A stretch of DNA of 64,000 bases, from the NCBI GenBank assembly GCA_902463235.1, contig CABQER010000002.1, forward strand, positions 1-64,000, given 5' to 3'. A model generated the notes under the pieces. That model searched no databases. It was not told where the DNA came from and saw only the letters and a list, made by a program, of their open reading frames with translations. The position numbers and the translations under genes were made by a program. This document shows positions 11,024-21,182 of the stretch, one piece after another; position 1 is the first letter of the stretch, and each line of letters opens with the position of its first letter. The DNA is from an uncultured Faecalibacterium sp. GTDB taxonomy: Bacteria; Bacillota; Clostridia; Oscillospirales; Ruminococcaceae.

Positions 11024-12427
11024 TTAGTCCGCAGACTGGCAGAACAGGCTGAAGGTGCGGTAAGCCATGTACAGGTCAGTCTTATGGATGACCTCGAAGG
11101 GAGAGTGCATGGACAGCACAGGCACACCCATATCCAGCACCTTGATGCCGCGGTTTGCTACATACTTGGCAATGGTGCCGCCGCCGCCCAGATCCAGACG
11201 GCCCATCTCGCCGATCTGCCATGCCACGTTGTTGGCGTCCAGCATACGGGTGATATCGCCCACCAGCTCGGCGTTGGCATCGCTGGCAGAGCTCTTGCCG
11301 CGGCTGCCGGTGTACTTGAAGATGGCAATACCGCGGCCTGCGTAGGTGCCGTTCTGCTTCTCAAAGGCGCTTGCCCAGGAGGGGTCGTAGGCGGCGGTCA
11401 CGTCCGCAGACAGGCACACGCTGTTGCGGAAGGCGAGAATGTCGTCCTGACCGGCAGCGCGGCAGAGCAGCTGCATAAAGTGGAACACATACATGCTCTG
11501 CATACCGGTCACGCCGTCGGAGCCGATCTCTTCCTTATCGGTCAGCACGCAGATGGTGGTGTGCACGGGGTCCTTGGTCTCGATCTCGGCCAGCAGTGCG
11601 GGGTAAGCATCCACGCGGTCATCGTGACCGTAGGCACCGATCATGGAGCGGTCAAAGCCCACATCGCGTGCCTTGGTAGCGGGCACGACTTCGATCTCGG
11701 CGCGGGTGAAGTCGCGCTCGGTGATGCCGTACTTCTGGTTCAGCAGGATGAGGGTGTTCAGCTTGACAGCCTCCTTGACGTCCTCTTCCTCCACGGTGTC
11801 AGAGCCGATGAGCACGTTCAGCTCCTCGCCCTTGATGCCCTCGCTGAGCTTGCGCTCGTTCTGCTCGGCACCCAGATGGGGCAGCAGGTCGGTGATGCAG
11901 AACACGGGATCGTTCTCGTCCTCACCGACGGCAAAGTTGACGCTGGAGCCGTCGGCGCGGGTGAACACGCCGTGGATGGCCAGCGGGATAGTAGCCCACT
12001 GGTACTTGCGCACGCCGCCGTAGTAGTGGGTGCGGAAGTAGCTCATGTGGTCAGACTCGTACAGGGGGTTGGGGCGCAGGTCCAGACGGGGGCAGTCGAT
12101 GTGGGCAATGACCAGACGGAAGCCCTCCTCATAGGGCTTCTGGCCGATGGTAGCCGCCACAACGGCCTTGTTCTCCTGAATGAAGTAGACCTTCTCGCCG
12201 GGGGCGTAAGCCTTTTTGGGTTCAAAGGCCTTGTAGCCGGCAGCCAGCAGCATCTGCTCGCTGACAACGGCAGCCTCGCGCTCGGTCTTGGCGCTGTCCA
12301 TAAATTTCTTGTAGCCCTCAGCAAAGGTAGCAGCCTTTTCCTTTACGTCTGCCTGCTTGTCGGCAGCGTATTCGGGGGTGTAGAGCAGCTTTTCGGCGTA
12401 CTCTTTTGCAGTAAGTTTCTCGCTCAT
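11024..12427 (-). CDS. M18 family zinc aminopeptidase
   Basis: 467 residues, a normal length for bacterial M18 aminopeptidases. Motifs include AHIDCPRLDLRP near residue 107 (metal-binding His/Asp), ITDLLPHLG, VLTDKEEIGSDG with the catalytic Glu pair, and SADVTAAYDP. The C-terminal half continues the clan MH fold with HSPFEV. It is predicted to remove N-terminal residues from cytoplasmic peptides. The start follows AAGGAG. It is the last gene of a minus-strand run after the lytic transglycosylase gene (24-bp gap) and ends before a strong terminator. Confidence 0.92.
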   Translation of the reverse strand: MSEKLTAKEYAEKLLYTPEYAADKQADVKEKAATFAEGYKKFMDSAKTEREAAVVSEQMLLAAGYKAFEPKKAYAPGEKVYFIQENKAVVAATIGQKPYEEGFRLVIAHIDCPRLDLRPNPLYESDHMSYFRTHYYGGVRKYQWATIPLAIHGVFTRADGSSVNFAVGEDENDPVFCITDLLPHLGAEQNERKLSEGIKGEELNVLIGSDTVEEEDVKEAVKLNTLILLNQKYGITERDFTRAEIEVVPATKARDVGFDRSMIGAYGHDDRVDAYPALLAEIETKDPVHTTICVLTDKEEIGSDGVTGMQSMYVFHFMQLLCRAAGQDDILAFRNSVCLSADVTAAYDPSWASAFEKQNGTYAGRGIAIFKYTGSRGKSSASDANAELVGDITRMLDANNVAWQIGEMGRLDLGGGGTIAKYVANRGIKVLDMGVPVLSMHSPFEVIHKTDLYMAYRTFSLFCQSAD

Positions 12428-12451
12428 GATTTTTCGCTCCTTAACTTTTTA

Positions 12452-13117
12452 TCATTGACCTGCGTACAGACGCTGATAGGTCTGGTAGCAGGCGGTGATC
12501 TTGTTGACGTAGTGGTGCATCTGGTTATAGGGGAAGCCTTGCAGGGTTTCCCCGTCTGCCGAGTGTTCTTCCATTTGCAGCAGCTGATCCACCGTACCCC
12601 AGCCGCTGTGGTAGGCCGCTGCCGCCGTAGATACATCCCCTTTGTAGCGTTCCATGCACAGGTGCAGGTAATAGCACCCAAAGCGGATGGCAGTGTCGGG
12701 GTTGTAGAGGTCGGCAAAGGTCAGCGGCTCCTCCGGGGCGATCTTACTGCGCATCCAGAGAAAGGTCTCCTCGGTCATCTGCATCAGGCCCCGGGCATCC
12801 ACGCTGGAGGTAGCCTGCGGGTCAAAGCCGCTTTCGGTGCGGATAAAGGCGTAGACCAGCAGCGGGTCCAGCTCGTAGGCGGTTGCCCATTTTTCCACCA
12901 GCTGCTCGTACTTGCGGGGGTACAAAAATTGCTCTGCCCGGTTACACAAAGGCGGCACTGCACACACTGCTACGATCACTACCAGAAACAGGGAAACCAG
13001 CCGCAGCAGCCGCCGTCGGCGGCGCTGCTGTTTACGTATACGCTGTTTTTCCCGCGCGGCGCGGCGCTCCCGGGCGGCTATGGGGTCGTAGGCTTTTTCA
13101 TAATTTTGTTCGTTCAA
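12452..13117 (-). CDS. Lytic transglycosylase (SLT domain), membrane-anchored
   Basis: About 221 residues. A very basic cytoplasmic N-terminus and one membrane segment (~40-58) precede an SLT domain with the catalytic Glu in FIRTESGFDP and the conserved GLMQMT and AAYHSGWG motifs. It cleaves peptidoglycan between MurNAc and GlcNAc. A TTG start at 13117 is chosen because it overlaps the coaE stop as TTGA, the usual mark of translational coupling; an in-frame ATG at 13159 would need a 46-bp overlap. The start is the uncertain part, not the function. Confidence 0.85.
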   Translation of the reverse strand: MNEQNYEKAYDPIAARERRAAREKQRIRKQQRRRRRLLRLVSLFLVVIVAVCAVPPLCNRAEQFLYPRKYEQLVEKWATAYELDPLLVYAFIRTESGFDPQATSSVDARGLMQMTEETFLWMRSKIAPEEPLTFADLYNPDTAIRFGCYYLHLCMERYKGDVSTAAAAYHSGWGTVDQLLQMEEHSADGETLQGFPYNQMHHYVNKITACYQTYQRLYAGQ

Positions 13118-13731
13118 AGCGCTGCCGTCACGCCCCCTTCTGCTTGCAGCTGCACACACAGGCGGGCGGCTGCGGCTTGCAGCGCCTCCAGCCCGGCGTC
13201 GTTGTGCAGGGTGTAGTCCGCCTGTGCGGTCAGGGTTTGTTCCGGGGTTTGAGCGTTCAGGCGGCGGGCGGCCATCTCCGGCAAGATGCCGTCCCGCGCC
13301 ACGATGCGCGCCACGCTGGTCTCAAAGGGCGCCGTGACCACGCACAGGCGGTCGCACTCAGCCTGTGCCGCAGTACCCACGATGACCGCACCGTCCAGCA
13401 CAAAAAGGGATGCTCCGGCGGCCTGCGCCGCCTGCTTTGCAGCGCGGATGCGTGCCACGATGGCAGGGTGGGTCAGGCTGTCCAGCGCGGCCTTGCCCTC
13501 CGGGGTAGTAAAAGCGCGGTCTGCCAGCAAACGGCGATCCAGCGTGCCGTCCGTGCGAAGGATGTCCCCGCCGAACCGCGCCGCAAGCTGCGGCAGCAGC
13601 GGCGAGCCGGGCAGTAAAATCTCCCGGCTGAGCTGGTCTGCATCCGCCAGCGGCACGCCGTGGGCGGCAAATACCGCCGTGACCGTGGACTTGCCGCAGC
13701 CGCTGCGCCCCGTGATGCCTAAAGTTATCAT
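13114..13731 (-). CDS. coaE: Dephospho-CoA kinase
   Basis: Last step of coenzyme A synthesis: phosphorylation of the ribose 3'-OH of dephospho-CoA. 205 residues with a P-loop GRSGCGKST (8-16), the DADQLSR motif, and LTHPAIVARI, all typical of CoaE. It overlaps tsaC by 4 bp upstream and the transglycosylase start by 4 bp downstream, so these genes are probably co-translated. Confidence 0.95.
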   Translation of the reverse strand: MITLGITGRSGCGKSTVTAVFAAHGVPLADADQLSREILLPGSPLLPQLAARFGGDILRTDGTLDRRLLADRAFTTPEGKAALDSLTHPAIVARIRAAKQAAQAAGASLFVLDGAVIVGTAAQAECDRLCVVTAPFETSVARIVARDGILPEMAARRLNAQTPEQTLTAQADYTLHNDAGLEALQAAAARLCVQLQAEGGVTAAL

Positions 13732-14762
13732 AGGTCGATCACCCGGAAGGCGGCGGCGCGGATCAGGCGGTTGTACACCGCCATGGACAGGCCATCCTTC
13801 TGCGGGCAGCGGGCGTAGACCACGCCGTCGCCCTGCTCATCCAGCGCCCGCAGGGAGCGGAAGATGTGCTTTGCCTGATCGGCACCGTCCCCCTCGCGGC
13901 CGTATTCCACGCAGGGCACATCCAGCTTTGCGCTTTCGCCGGTAAAGCACAGGCAGCTGGGATTCTCGTTTTTATGAGCGTCCACATAAGCCTTGAACTG
14001 CTCAAAGGTGCCGTTGAGCAACGTCACATCGGCCTTGGGGGCGTAGTGCTTATACTTCATGCCCGGGCTGCGCACCACGGCACCCTCCGGCAGCTTTTCC
14101 AGAATGGCCTTGGACACCTCTACTTCTTCACCAAGAGCGCGTTCCAAATCCTCCAGCGTGATGTGCCCCGGGCGGAACAGGGTGGGCTTCTCTCCCACCA
14201 CCGACACCACGGTACTCTCCACACCCACATCGCACTCGCCGCCGTCCAAGATCAGCGGCAGGCGGCCATCCATATCGGTGAACACGTCCTGCGCGTTAGT
14301 GGGGCTGGGCTTACCGGAAAGGTTGGCGCTGGGGGCGGCAAAGGCGCAGCCGCTCTGCTGGATGACTGCCCGCGCCACCGGATGGCTGGGCATACGGATG
14401 CCCACGGTATCCAGCCCGGCGCAGCATTCGTCCGCCACCTCCGGCCCGCGCGGCATGATGATGGTCAGCGGCCCGGGGCAGAAGGCTGCCATCAGCAGCT
14501 GAGCACGCTCCGGCACCTCGCTGACAAGACCCGGCAGCATCTCCGGCCCGGTGACGTGGACGATCAGGGGGTTATCCTGCGGGCGCCCCTTGGCTACAAA
14601 GATATTGCGCACCGCCGCGCCGTTGCGGGCATCGGCGGCAATGCCGTAGACTGTCTCGGTGGGCAGAGCTACAAGCTGTCCCTGCCGCAGCAGCTGTGCG
14701 GCCTCGGCTACGCCTGCTTCATCGGCAGGCAAAACTCTGGTTTTGATTTCCATACGAATCAT
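13728..14762 (-). CDS. tsaC: L-threonylcarbamoyladenylate synthase (Sua5-type)
   Basis: Makes threonylcarbamoyl-AMP for the t6A37 modification of ANN-decoding tRNAs. 344 residues: an N-terminal YrdC domain (LPTETVYGIAAD, KGRPQDNPL, PSANLSG) and a C-terminal Sua5 domain (~210-344). The extra domain makes this the Sua5/YwlC rather than the short TsaC form. The stop overlaps coaE by 4 bp; prfA lies upstream, the same neighbourhood found in many Firmicutes. Met at 14762 or 14753 are both possible starts; the former has the better upstream purine stretch. Confidence 0.94.
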   Translation of the reverse strand: MIRMEIKTRVLPADEAGVAEAAQLLRQGQLVALPTETVYGIAADARNGAAVRNIFVAKGRPQDNPLIVHVTGPEMLPGLVSEVPERAQLLMAAFCPGPLTIIMPRGPEVADECCAGLDTVGIRMPSHPVARAVIQQSGCAFAAPSANLSGKPSPTNAQDVFTDMDGRLPLILDGGECDVGVESTVVSVVGEKPTLFRPGHITLEDLERALGEEVEVSKAILEKLPEGAVVRSPGMKYKHYAPKADVTLLNGTFEQFKAYVDAHKNENPSCLCFTGESAKLDVPCVEYGREGDGADQAKHIFRSLRALDEQGDGVVYARCPQKDGLSMAVYNRLIRAAAFRVIDL

Positions 14763-14833
14763 CGTTCTTTCTATCTGTAAAGTATAGTTGCTTGTCAGTC
14801 GTTCAAGTGGTTTTGCACCCGCAAAGCCGGGGT

Positions 14834-15919
<1,086 letters not shown>

Positions 15920-15970
15920 CCTTGCAGTTCTCCTTACAAAATTCGTTCCGGTTCGGGTGCGTTGGCTGCG

Positions 15971-16162
15971 CTACTGCGCACTGCCGGGCTTTACCACCTT
16001 TTTGATGTTCTTTTCAATTTTGGCGCGGGGCAGCATGACCTCGCGTCCGCAGCCGGTGCAGCGGATCTTAAAATCCATGCCCACCCGCAGCACCTCGAAG
16101 CTGGATGCTCCGCAGGGGTGCTTTTTGCGGGTGAGGATGGTATCTCCCACAGCGATGTCCAT
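15971..16162 (-). CDS. DUF951 family small protein (YyzM-like)
   Basis: 63 residues. Begins MDIAVGDTILTRKKHPCG and contains CTGCGREVMLPR, a conserved cysteine-rich signature of DUF951 proteins. The Met at 16162 is chosen because AGGGAGAGG precedes it; the longer upstream reading frame is not supported. It heads the run to prfA and tsaC. The biochemical role of the family is not established; the CxxC spacing suggests a bound metal or nucleic acid contact (inference). Confidence 0.88.
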   Translation of the reverse strand: MDIAVGDTILTRKKHPCGASSFEVLRVGMDFKIRCTGCGREVMLPRAKIEKNIKKVVKPGSAQ

Positions 16163-16364
16163 ATTTATCCGACCTCTCCCTTCTTTTCTGCCGCGCAATC
16201 GCCCGGCAGAGCCAGTGTGTGCCGCCGCCCGCCCCAGCGGGTGCTGCGCATACAGATATAGTATAATGCAAAGCCGCACAAAATGCAAATATCTGCGCAC
16301 ACTGCTGCATATCGTTGTAGCATCGCACAGAGACCCGAAAACCATATAGAAAGAGGAATGAAAC

Positions 16365-17300
16365 ATGATGCAAGCTTATCGTACTGAAAACAGTTATCGT
16401 TCTGCCGCCCGCCTTTCTCCTGCCGAGTTACGGGCTGCCATGGCCAGCGGCGAGATTTTGCAAGCCACCGCCCTTGCCTTTGACACCCGGCGGCAACTGC
16501 GGTTTGAGCTGGGCGGTGTAAAGGCGGTGATGCCTTTTGCCCAGTGCGCAGACGGTGCCGAGGCAGGTACCGTGCGGGATATTGCGGTGCTGACCCGGGT
16601 GGGACGCCCTACCTGCTTTGTCATCGAGGGGCTGGACACGGACGAGGACGGCGCGCCCTTCTACCGGCTTTCCCGCGCCGAGGCGCAGCGGCTGTGCAAG
16701 GCAGAGTATCTGGACACGCTCTCACCCGGGGATATCCTACCCTGCACGGTGACCCACATCGAGCCGTTCGGCGCGTTTTGTGACGTAGGCTGCGGCATCA
16801 GCGCCCTGCTGCCCATCGACTGTATGTCGGTAAGCCGCATCTCCTCCCCTGCTGACCGGGTAAGCGTAGGGCAGCAGATTTTGTGTGCCATCAAGAACCG
16901 GGACGCGCAGGGGCGCTTTGTGCTGACCATCCGGGAGCTGCTGGGCACATGGGCAGAGAACGCTGCCCGGTTCACCGTAGGCGAAACGGTGGTGGGCATC
17001 GTGCGCAGCGTAGAGGAATACGGCACCTTTGTGGAGATCGCGCCGAACCTTGCGGGGCTTGCGGAGAGCTGCTCCGGCCTTGCACCCGGGCAGGCAGTAA
17101 GCGTTTACATCAAAAACATCCTGCCGGAAAAGATGAAGATCAAGCTGGTCATCGTGAACCACGCCCTGAGCCAGCCCCACCGGTTTGAGCTGCGGTACTT
17201 TATCACCGAGGGACATCTGGACCGGTGGGTGTACTCCACACCGGAATGCCCCAAGCGCATTGAGACAGATTTTGCCGTTGCGGCTTGCAATCCGGGCTGA
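16365..17300 (+). CDS. S1 RNA-binding domain protein
   Basis: 311 residues with two S1/OB repeats: ~125-192 (GDILPCTVTHIEPFGAFCDV) and ~205-260 (GETVVGIVRSVEEYGTFVEI). An N-terminal ~110-residue part has the same beta-rich character. Proteins of this type resemble fragments of ribosomal protein S1 and probably bind mRNA or ribosomes. The start follows GAAAGAGGAATG. It is transcribed divergently from the DUF951/prfA run, and the DUF4364 gene follows after 108 bp. Confidence 0.82.
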   Translation: MMQAYRTENSYRSAARLSPAELRAAMASGEILQATALAFDTRRQLRFELGGVKAVMPFAQCADGAEAGTVRDIAVLTRVGRPTCFVIEGLDTDEDGAPFYRLSRAEAQRLCKAEYLDTLSPGDILPCTVTHIEPFGAFCDVGCGISALLPIDCMSVSRISSPADRVSVGQQILCAIKNRDAQGRFVLTIRELLGTWAENAARFTVGETVVGIVRSVEEYGTFVEIAPNLAGLAESCSGLAPGQAVSVYIKNILPEKMKIKLVIVNHALSQPHRFELRYFITEGHLDRWVYSTPECPKRIETDFAVAACNPG

Positions 17301-17408
17301 AAGCCTTTATACTAATAGAAAGAGTTTTTGTCTGCCCGCTGCCCGCCCTTTCCGCAGCGGTGCAGGCCTTTGATACCATGTGAAAGCGCAAGGGGGATGT
17401 AAGGAACG

Positions 17409-17960
17409 ATGAGCGCCAATGATGCTTTTACCGCCGGTGTCCGTCCCGGCGGCCTGACCAGCAGCACCGAGATCCGGCTGCTATTGTGCTATCTGGTGAA
17501 AAACGCCGGTCCCATTACCCGGCAAGAGATCGAGAACGCCCTGATGGAGGAAGCCCTTGTCAACTATTTTGAGATCGGCTCCTGTCTGGACGATATCACA
17601 AAACAGGAACTGGTCACCCTGACCGGCGACAGCTATGCCATTACCGACAAAGGCCGCAAGGTGGCGCAGGAGCTGGCCTACGACCTGCCCCGCACCGTGC
17701 GGGAGCGGGCGGTGGCTGCTGTGCTGCGCTGCCAGACATGGGCCCGCAAGGAGGCCAAGTACAGCGCACGCATCACCGAAAAGGCGGACGGCCACTGCAC
17801 CGTGCGCTGCACTGTAAAGGGGCTGGACAGTGAGCTGTTCTGTCTGGAACTGGGCGCACCTGACCGGCTGAGCGCCGAGCTGGTGAAGAAGCAGTTCATC
17901 CTGAAGGGCAACGAGATCTATCAACTGCTGATCAACAAGCTGACCGAGGAAGAAAAATAA
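17409..17960 (+). CDS. DUF4364 family protein (winged-helix-like)
   Basis: 183 residues. The N-terminus (LTSSTEIRLLLCYLVKNAG) and the helix-turn-helix-like stretch that follows match DUF4364 proteins of Clostridia. The C-terminal half is mixed alpha/beta. It may be a DNA-binding regulator (inference); no partner is evident. A strong terminator begins 11 bp after the stop. Confidence 0.78.
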   Translation: MSANDAFTAGVRPGGLTSSTEIRLLLCYLVKNAGPITRQEIENALMEEALVNYFEIGSCLDDITKQELVTLTGDSYAITDKGRKVAQELAYDLPRTVRERAVAAVLRCQTWARKEAKYSARITEKADGHCTVRCTVKGLDSELFCLELGAPDRLSAELVKKQFILKGNEIYQLLINKLTEEEK

Positions 17961-17970
17961 AAGCAGAACG

Positions 17971-18016
17971 ATCCCCGCCCGCTGTAAGCAAACCTTACGG
18001 CGGGCGGGGATTTTTT
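17971..18016 (+). terminator. Terminator after the DUF4364 gene
   Basis: ATCCCCGCCCGC plus TGTAAG (17971-17988) pairs with the mirrored arm (17994-18011), followed by TTTTTT. It also lies at the 3' end of the convergent spoIVA gene. Confidence 0.85.
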
Positions 18017-18026
18017 CAGATACGCC

Positions 18027-19520
18027 CTAGATCAGGATACAGATCAGCCCGGTGCAGCCCTCGTTGATGACCCGCTCCAGCGTTTCCTGCAGGCGGGTGC
18101 GGGCTTCCTGCGGGATGTGGAGCAGCTTGTTCTGCAAGCCCTCGTTCACCAGTTCGTGTAGGCTTTTACCAAAGATGTTGGACTCCCACAGCTGCACCGG
18201 GTCGTCCGCAAAGTCGGCCAACAAGCTTTGCACCAAGTCCTCGCTCTGCTTCTCGGTACCCACGATGGGGCTGAGCTCGGTGTGGATGGTGGCCTTCATC
18301 ATCTGGATAGAGGGCGCACAGGCTTGCAGCCGCACCCCGCAGCGCCCGTCCTGATGCACGATCTCCGGCGGCTCCAGATGCAGCTCGTCGATGGATGGCA
18401 TCACGATGCCGTAGCCGGTGGCTTCCACCTGCTCCAAGGCACTGCGCACCTTCTCGTAGGCGCGTTTTGCCCGGGCAAGTTCCATGATGCAGGGCATCAG
18501 CCCCGCCTCGTCCCCGATGTCCAGCCCGGTCTGCTCGCTGAGCACCTGATAAAAGATCTCCGGCTTCAGCTCCACACTCACCCGCACACTGCCGGCGGCA
18601 AGATCTGCGCCCGCCACTGCCGAGCGTTGCACGGCTTCGCATTCCAGCGCAGGGGCGTCCGTTCCGGCGGGCAGATCCTTCATGCGGGACACCCGCTCTG
18701 CCAGCTGCATGGCAGCTGCGTACACCTGCGCTTGCAGCCAGTGCCCGGGCTCCAGCATGGTCACCCAACGGGGCAGGGCAAAATCCAGCTCCTGCACCGG
18801 GAACTCGTACAGCACCCGCCGCAGGATTTCCCCCAGCATGGCGGCATCCAAGTCCACGCAGCTTACCGGCAGCACGGTGCGGTGGTAGTCCCGCGCCATA
18901 CCCTCGGCCAGCTGCCGGGTCTCCGGCGCGTCCGGGTGGGTGCTGTTGAGTAAAATGATATACGGTTTCCCCAGCGCTTCCAGCTCCGTGATGACCCGCC
19001 TTTCCGCCTCTGCGTAGCCCGCCCGGGGGATATCGCTGACTGAGCCGTCCGTAGTTACCACCACCCCGATGGTGGAGTGCTCGCAGATCACCTTGCGAGT
19101 GCCGGTCTCTGCGGCCAGATCAAAGGGCACCTCCTGCTCAAACCACGGGCTTTTGACCATGCGTGGCTTTGCGTCCTCCTCGTGCCCCATGGCACCTTCC
19201 ACCATGTAGCCCACGCAGTCGATCAGCCGCACCCGACACGCCCCGCCGCCCTCCAGCTGCAAGGGCACGGCAGTCTCCGGGATGAATTTCGGTTCGGTGG
19301 TCATGATGGTGCGCCCCGCCGCCGACTGCGGCAGCTCGTCCCGGGCACGCTCCCGGGCGGCGGCAGAGCCGGACATGGCGGGCAGCACCAGCTGCTCCAT
19401 GAACCGCTTGATAAAGGTGGATTTGCCACTGCGCACCGGCCCCACCACACCGATGTAGATATCCCCGCCGGTGCGTGCGCCGATCTCGCGACAGATGCTG
19501 TTCTGTTCCTGTTTCTCCAA
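18027..19520 (-). CDS. spoIVA: Stage IV sporulation protein A, spore coat assembly ATPase
   Basis: In Bacillus this ATPase polymerises on the forespore surface as the base of the spore coat. 497 residues, full length. It has a P-loop GPVRSGKST (27-35), the switch-like motif TTDGSVSDIPR and the conserved C-terminal tail ending GLICILI, which anchors SpoIVA to the forespore. No internal damage is seen. A sigma-E-like promoter lies ~60 bp upstream. Faecalibacterium is described as non-sporing, so an intact copy is notable. Confidence 0.94.
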   Translation of the reverse strand: MEKQEQNSICREIGARTGGDIYIGVVGPVRSGKSTFIKRFMEQLVLPAMSGSAAARERARDELPQSAAGRTIMTTEPKFIPETAVPLQLEGGGACRVRLIDCVGYMVEGAMGHEEDAKPRMVKSPWFEQEVPFDLAAETGTRKVICEHSTIGVVVTTDGSVSDIPRAGYAEAERRVITELEALGKPYIILLNSTHPDAPETRQLAEGMARDYHRTVLPVSCVDLDAAMLGEILRRVLYEFPVQELDFALPRWVTMLEPGHWLQAQVYAAAMQLAERVSRMKDLPAGTDAPALECEAVQRSAVAGADLAAGSVRVSVELKPEIFYQVLSEQTGLDIGDEAGLMPCIMELARAKRAYEKVRSALEQVEATGYGIVMPSIDELHLEPPEIVHQDGRCGVRLQACAPSIQMMKATIHTELSPIVGTEKQSEDLVQSLLADFADDPVQLWESNIFGKSLHELVNEGLQNKLLHIPQEARTRLQETLERVINEGCTGLICILI

Positions 19521-19582
19521 GGTCCTTCTCCCCTTCCTGTTGCGCTGCGCACCGCGCCCGTAGGGGTGGGTGTGCTCGTTGT

Positions 19583-19611
19583 ATCGTATGAAAAGGGGGC
19601 GTTTATTATGC
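19583..19611 (-). promoter_or_regulatory. Possible sigma-E-type promoter of spoIVA
   Basis: On the minus strand CATACGAT (19590-19583) matches the sigma-E -10 consensus CATACAMT at most positions. GCATAATA (19611-19604) lies 13 bp upstream in the place of the -35. A distance of ~60 bp to the start codon is reasonable. Based on motif similarity only. Confidence 0.45.
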
Positions 19612-19616
19612 CGGAA

Positions 19617-19715
19617 TGATCTTAAATGCCCTCCGCTTTGCTCTGGGCATAGTCAGCGGAAAAAATTTTATAATTGCAATTGAGGAAAATCTGCGGATTT
19701 TCCTCAATTGCCTTT
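19617..19715 (+). repeat. Dispersed two-part element, copy A
   Basis: Block 19617-19668 contains ATGCCC, CCGCT, GGGCAT and AGCGG in interleaved order. It is followed by a perfect 15-bp hairpin (19676-19690 with 19697-19711) around the loop CTGCGG, then CTTTT. Three related copies occur in the window at 25297, 53455 and 61562. Here it lies between spoIVA and AspRS, on the strand opposite to both. Confidence 0.75.
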
Positions 19716-19725
19716 TCACGGAACT

Positions 19726-19762
19726 CAAAAAAGAGCTGCCGTGCGAAACGCACGGCAGCTCT
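19726..19762 (-). terminator. Terminator of the AspRS gene
   Basis: A 14-bp perfect stem, AGAGCTGCCGTGCG (19732-19745) with CGCACGGCAGCTCT (19749-19762), followed on the minus strand by a T-run. Confidence 0.85.
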
Positions 19763-19780
19763 CAGGAAGGTTTTATAAAA

Positions 19781-21115
19781 TCACGGGGTCAGGCGGTTGG
19801 GGCCGCGGAACAGGAACTCTGCATCCTTGATGCTCAGGCCGCACAGCAACATAGTCAGGCGGTCGATGCCGATGCCAAAGCCGCCGTGAGGCGGGCAGCC
19901 GTACTGGAAGAACTCCAGATAGAACTTGACGTCATCGGCCAGACCCTTTTCCTCAGCCTGCTTCTTCAGCACCTCGTAGCGATGCTCACGCTGGGCACCG
20001 GTGGTGATCTCCACACCGCGCCAGATCAGGTCATAGCCCTGCGGCACGCCGTTCTCATCACGCATGTGGTAGAAAGCGCGCTTCTCGGCAGAGTAATCGG
20101 TGATGAACAGGAACTCGTGACCGTAGTGCTTCTTGACCCAGTCGTAGCTCAGGCGCTCGGCCTCGGTGGTCAGATCGCCCTTCTCGCTCTCGTCCACGGT
20201 ATAGCCAAACTCTTCCTCCAGAGCCTTGTACAGGTCAGCCAGCTTGACCACCGGGAACGGGGTGGTGGGCACGATGACTTCCTGACCGAACAGCTCCTTG
20301 ATCTGGTCGCCGTAGCTGTCCTTAACGGCCTGCAAACCGGCGGTCAGCAGCTCCTCTTCCATCTTCATCACGTCTTTGAAGGAGGTGATGTAGCTGAACT
20401 CCAGATCGAAACCGGAGAACTCGGTAGCATGCTTGTTGGTGTAGCTCTTCTCGGCGCGGAACACGGGGCCGGTCTCGAAGATACGCTCAAAGCCGGCAGC
20501 CATGGCCATCTGCTTATAGAACTGGGGGCTCTGTGCCAGATAAGCGTTGCGGTCGAAGTAGTCCACCTTGAACACCTCAGAGCCGCTCTCGCTTGCAGCA
20601 GCGATCAGCTTGGGGGTGTGGATCTCGATGAAGTTGCGGTCCAGCAGGAACTTGCGCATGGCGTTGACGAAGCAGCTCTGTGCCTTGAACATCAGCTGGT
20701 TCTCGTCGGTGCGCAGGTCGATCCAGCGGTAGTCGATGCGCTGGTCGATGCTGGAGCGCTCCACAGCCTTCTTTTTCTTGGTGGCTGCGATCTCCTTGCG
20801 GACGATGGGCAGTGCATTGGCGGTGCTCTCCACCTCGATGCTCTCGGGGATCATCTCCACGCCGCCCATCTTGACGTAGTCGTTCTCCATCACCTTGCCG
20901 GTGACGGTGATGACAGAGTCCGGGGTGAGCTGGTCGATGGTATCCACCAGCTCAGGGTGGTCGGCCTTTTCCACCGTGATCTGCAGCTTGCCGGTAATAT
21001 CCTTCAGCACGATAAATGCCATATACTTGCTGTTGCGCAGGTTCTCGATAAAGCCCTGCACCTTCACCGTGCCGCCGATGGCCTTTTGAGCCTCATTGAT
21101 ATAGGTGCGTTCCAT
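19781..21115 (-). CDS. aspS: Aspartyl-tRNA synthetase, archaeal/eukaryotic type (probably non-discriminating)
   Basis: Charges tRNA-Asp, and by inference tRNA-Asn, with aspartate. 444 residues: an N-terminal OB-fold anticodon-binding domain (~1-110) and a class II catalytic core with motif 2 GPVFRAEKS and motif 3 GFGIGIDRLTM. The length and the ESGSEVF and YLAQSPQFYKQ motifs match archaeal-type AspRS; the bacterial type is ~590 residues with an inserted GAD domain. Such enzymes in Clostridia usually work with GatCAB to make Asn-tRNA. A consensus promoter lies just upstream and a strong terminator follows. Confidence 0.9.
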   Translation of the reverse strand: MERTYINEAQKAIGGTVKVQGFIENLRNSKYMAFIVLKDITGKLQITVEKADHPELVDTIDQLTPDSVITVTGKVMENDYVKMGGVEMIPESIEVESTANALPIVRKEIAATKKKKAVERSSIDQRIDYRWIDLRTDENQLMFKAQSCFVNAMRKFLLDRNFIEIHTPKLIAAASESGSEVFKVDYFDRNAYLAQSPQFYKQMAMAAGFERIFETGPVFRAEKSYTNKHATEFSGFDLEFSYITSFKDVMKMEEELLTAGLQAVKDSYGDQIKELFGQEVIVPTTPFPVVKLADLYKALEEEFGYTVDESEKGDLTTEAERLSYDWVKKHYGHEFLFITDYSAEKRAFYHMRDENGVPQGYDLIWRGVEITTGAQREHRYEVLKKQAEEKGLADDVKFYLEFFQYGCPPHGGFGIGIDRLTMLLCGLSIKDAEFLFRGPNRLTP

Positions 21116-21154
21116 AATACAGGAATCCTCCTTTAACGTCTTGTGTACTGTTTT

Positions 21155-21182
21155 ATTATACGCTTTTCAGGGGATAAATCAA
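21155..21182 (-). promoter_or_regulatory. Promoter of the AspRS gene
   Basis: Minus-strand TTGATT (21182-21177) and TATAAT (21160-21155), 16 bp apart, ~40 bp upstream of the start codon. Confidence 0.6.

Noticed and set aside
18011..18030. TTTTCAGATAC next to the spoIVA stop, like the end of the guaB MITE
   Set aside because: Only a short match without a second end or TA flanks; it is explained by the terminator T-run followed by spoIVA coding sequence.
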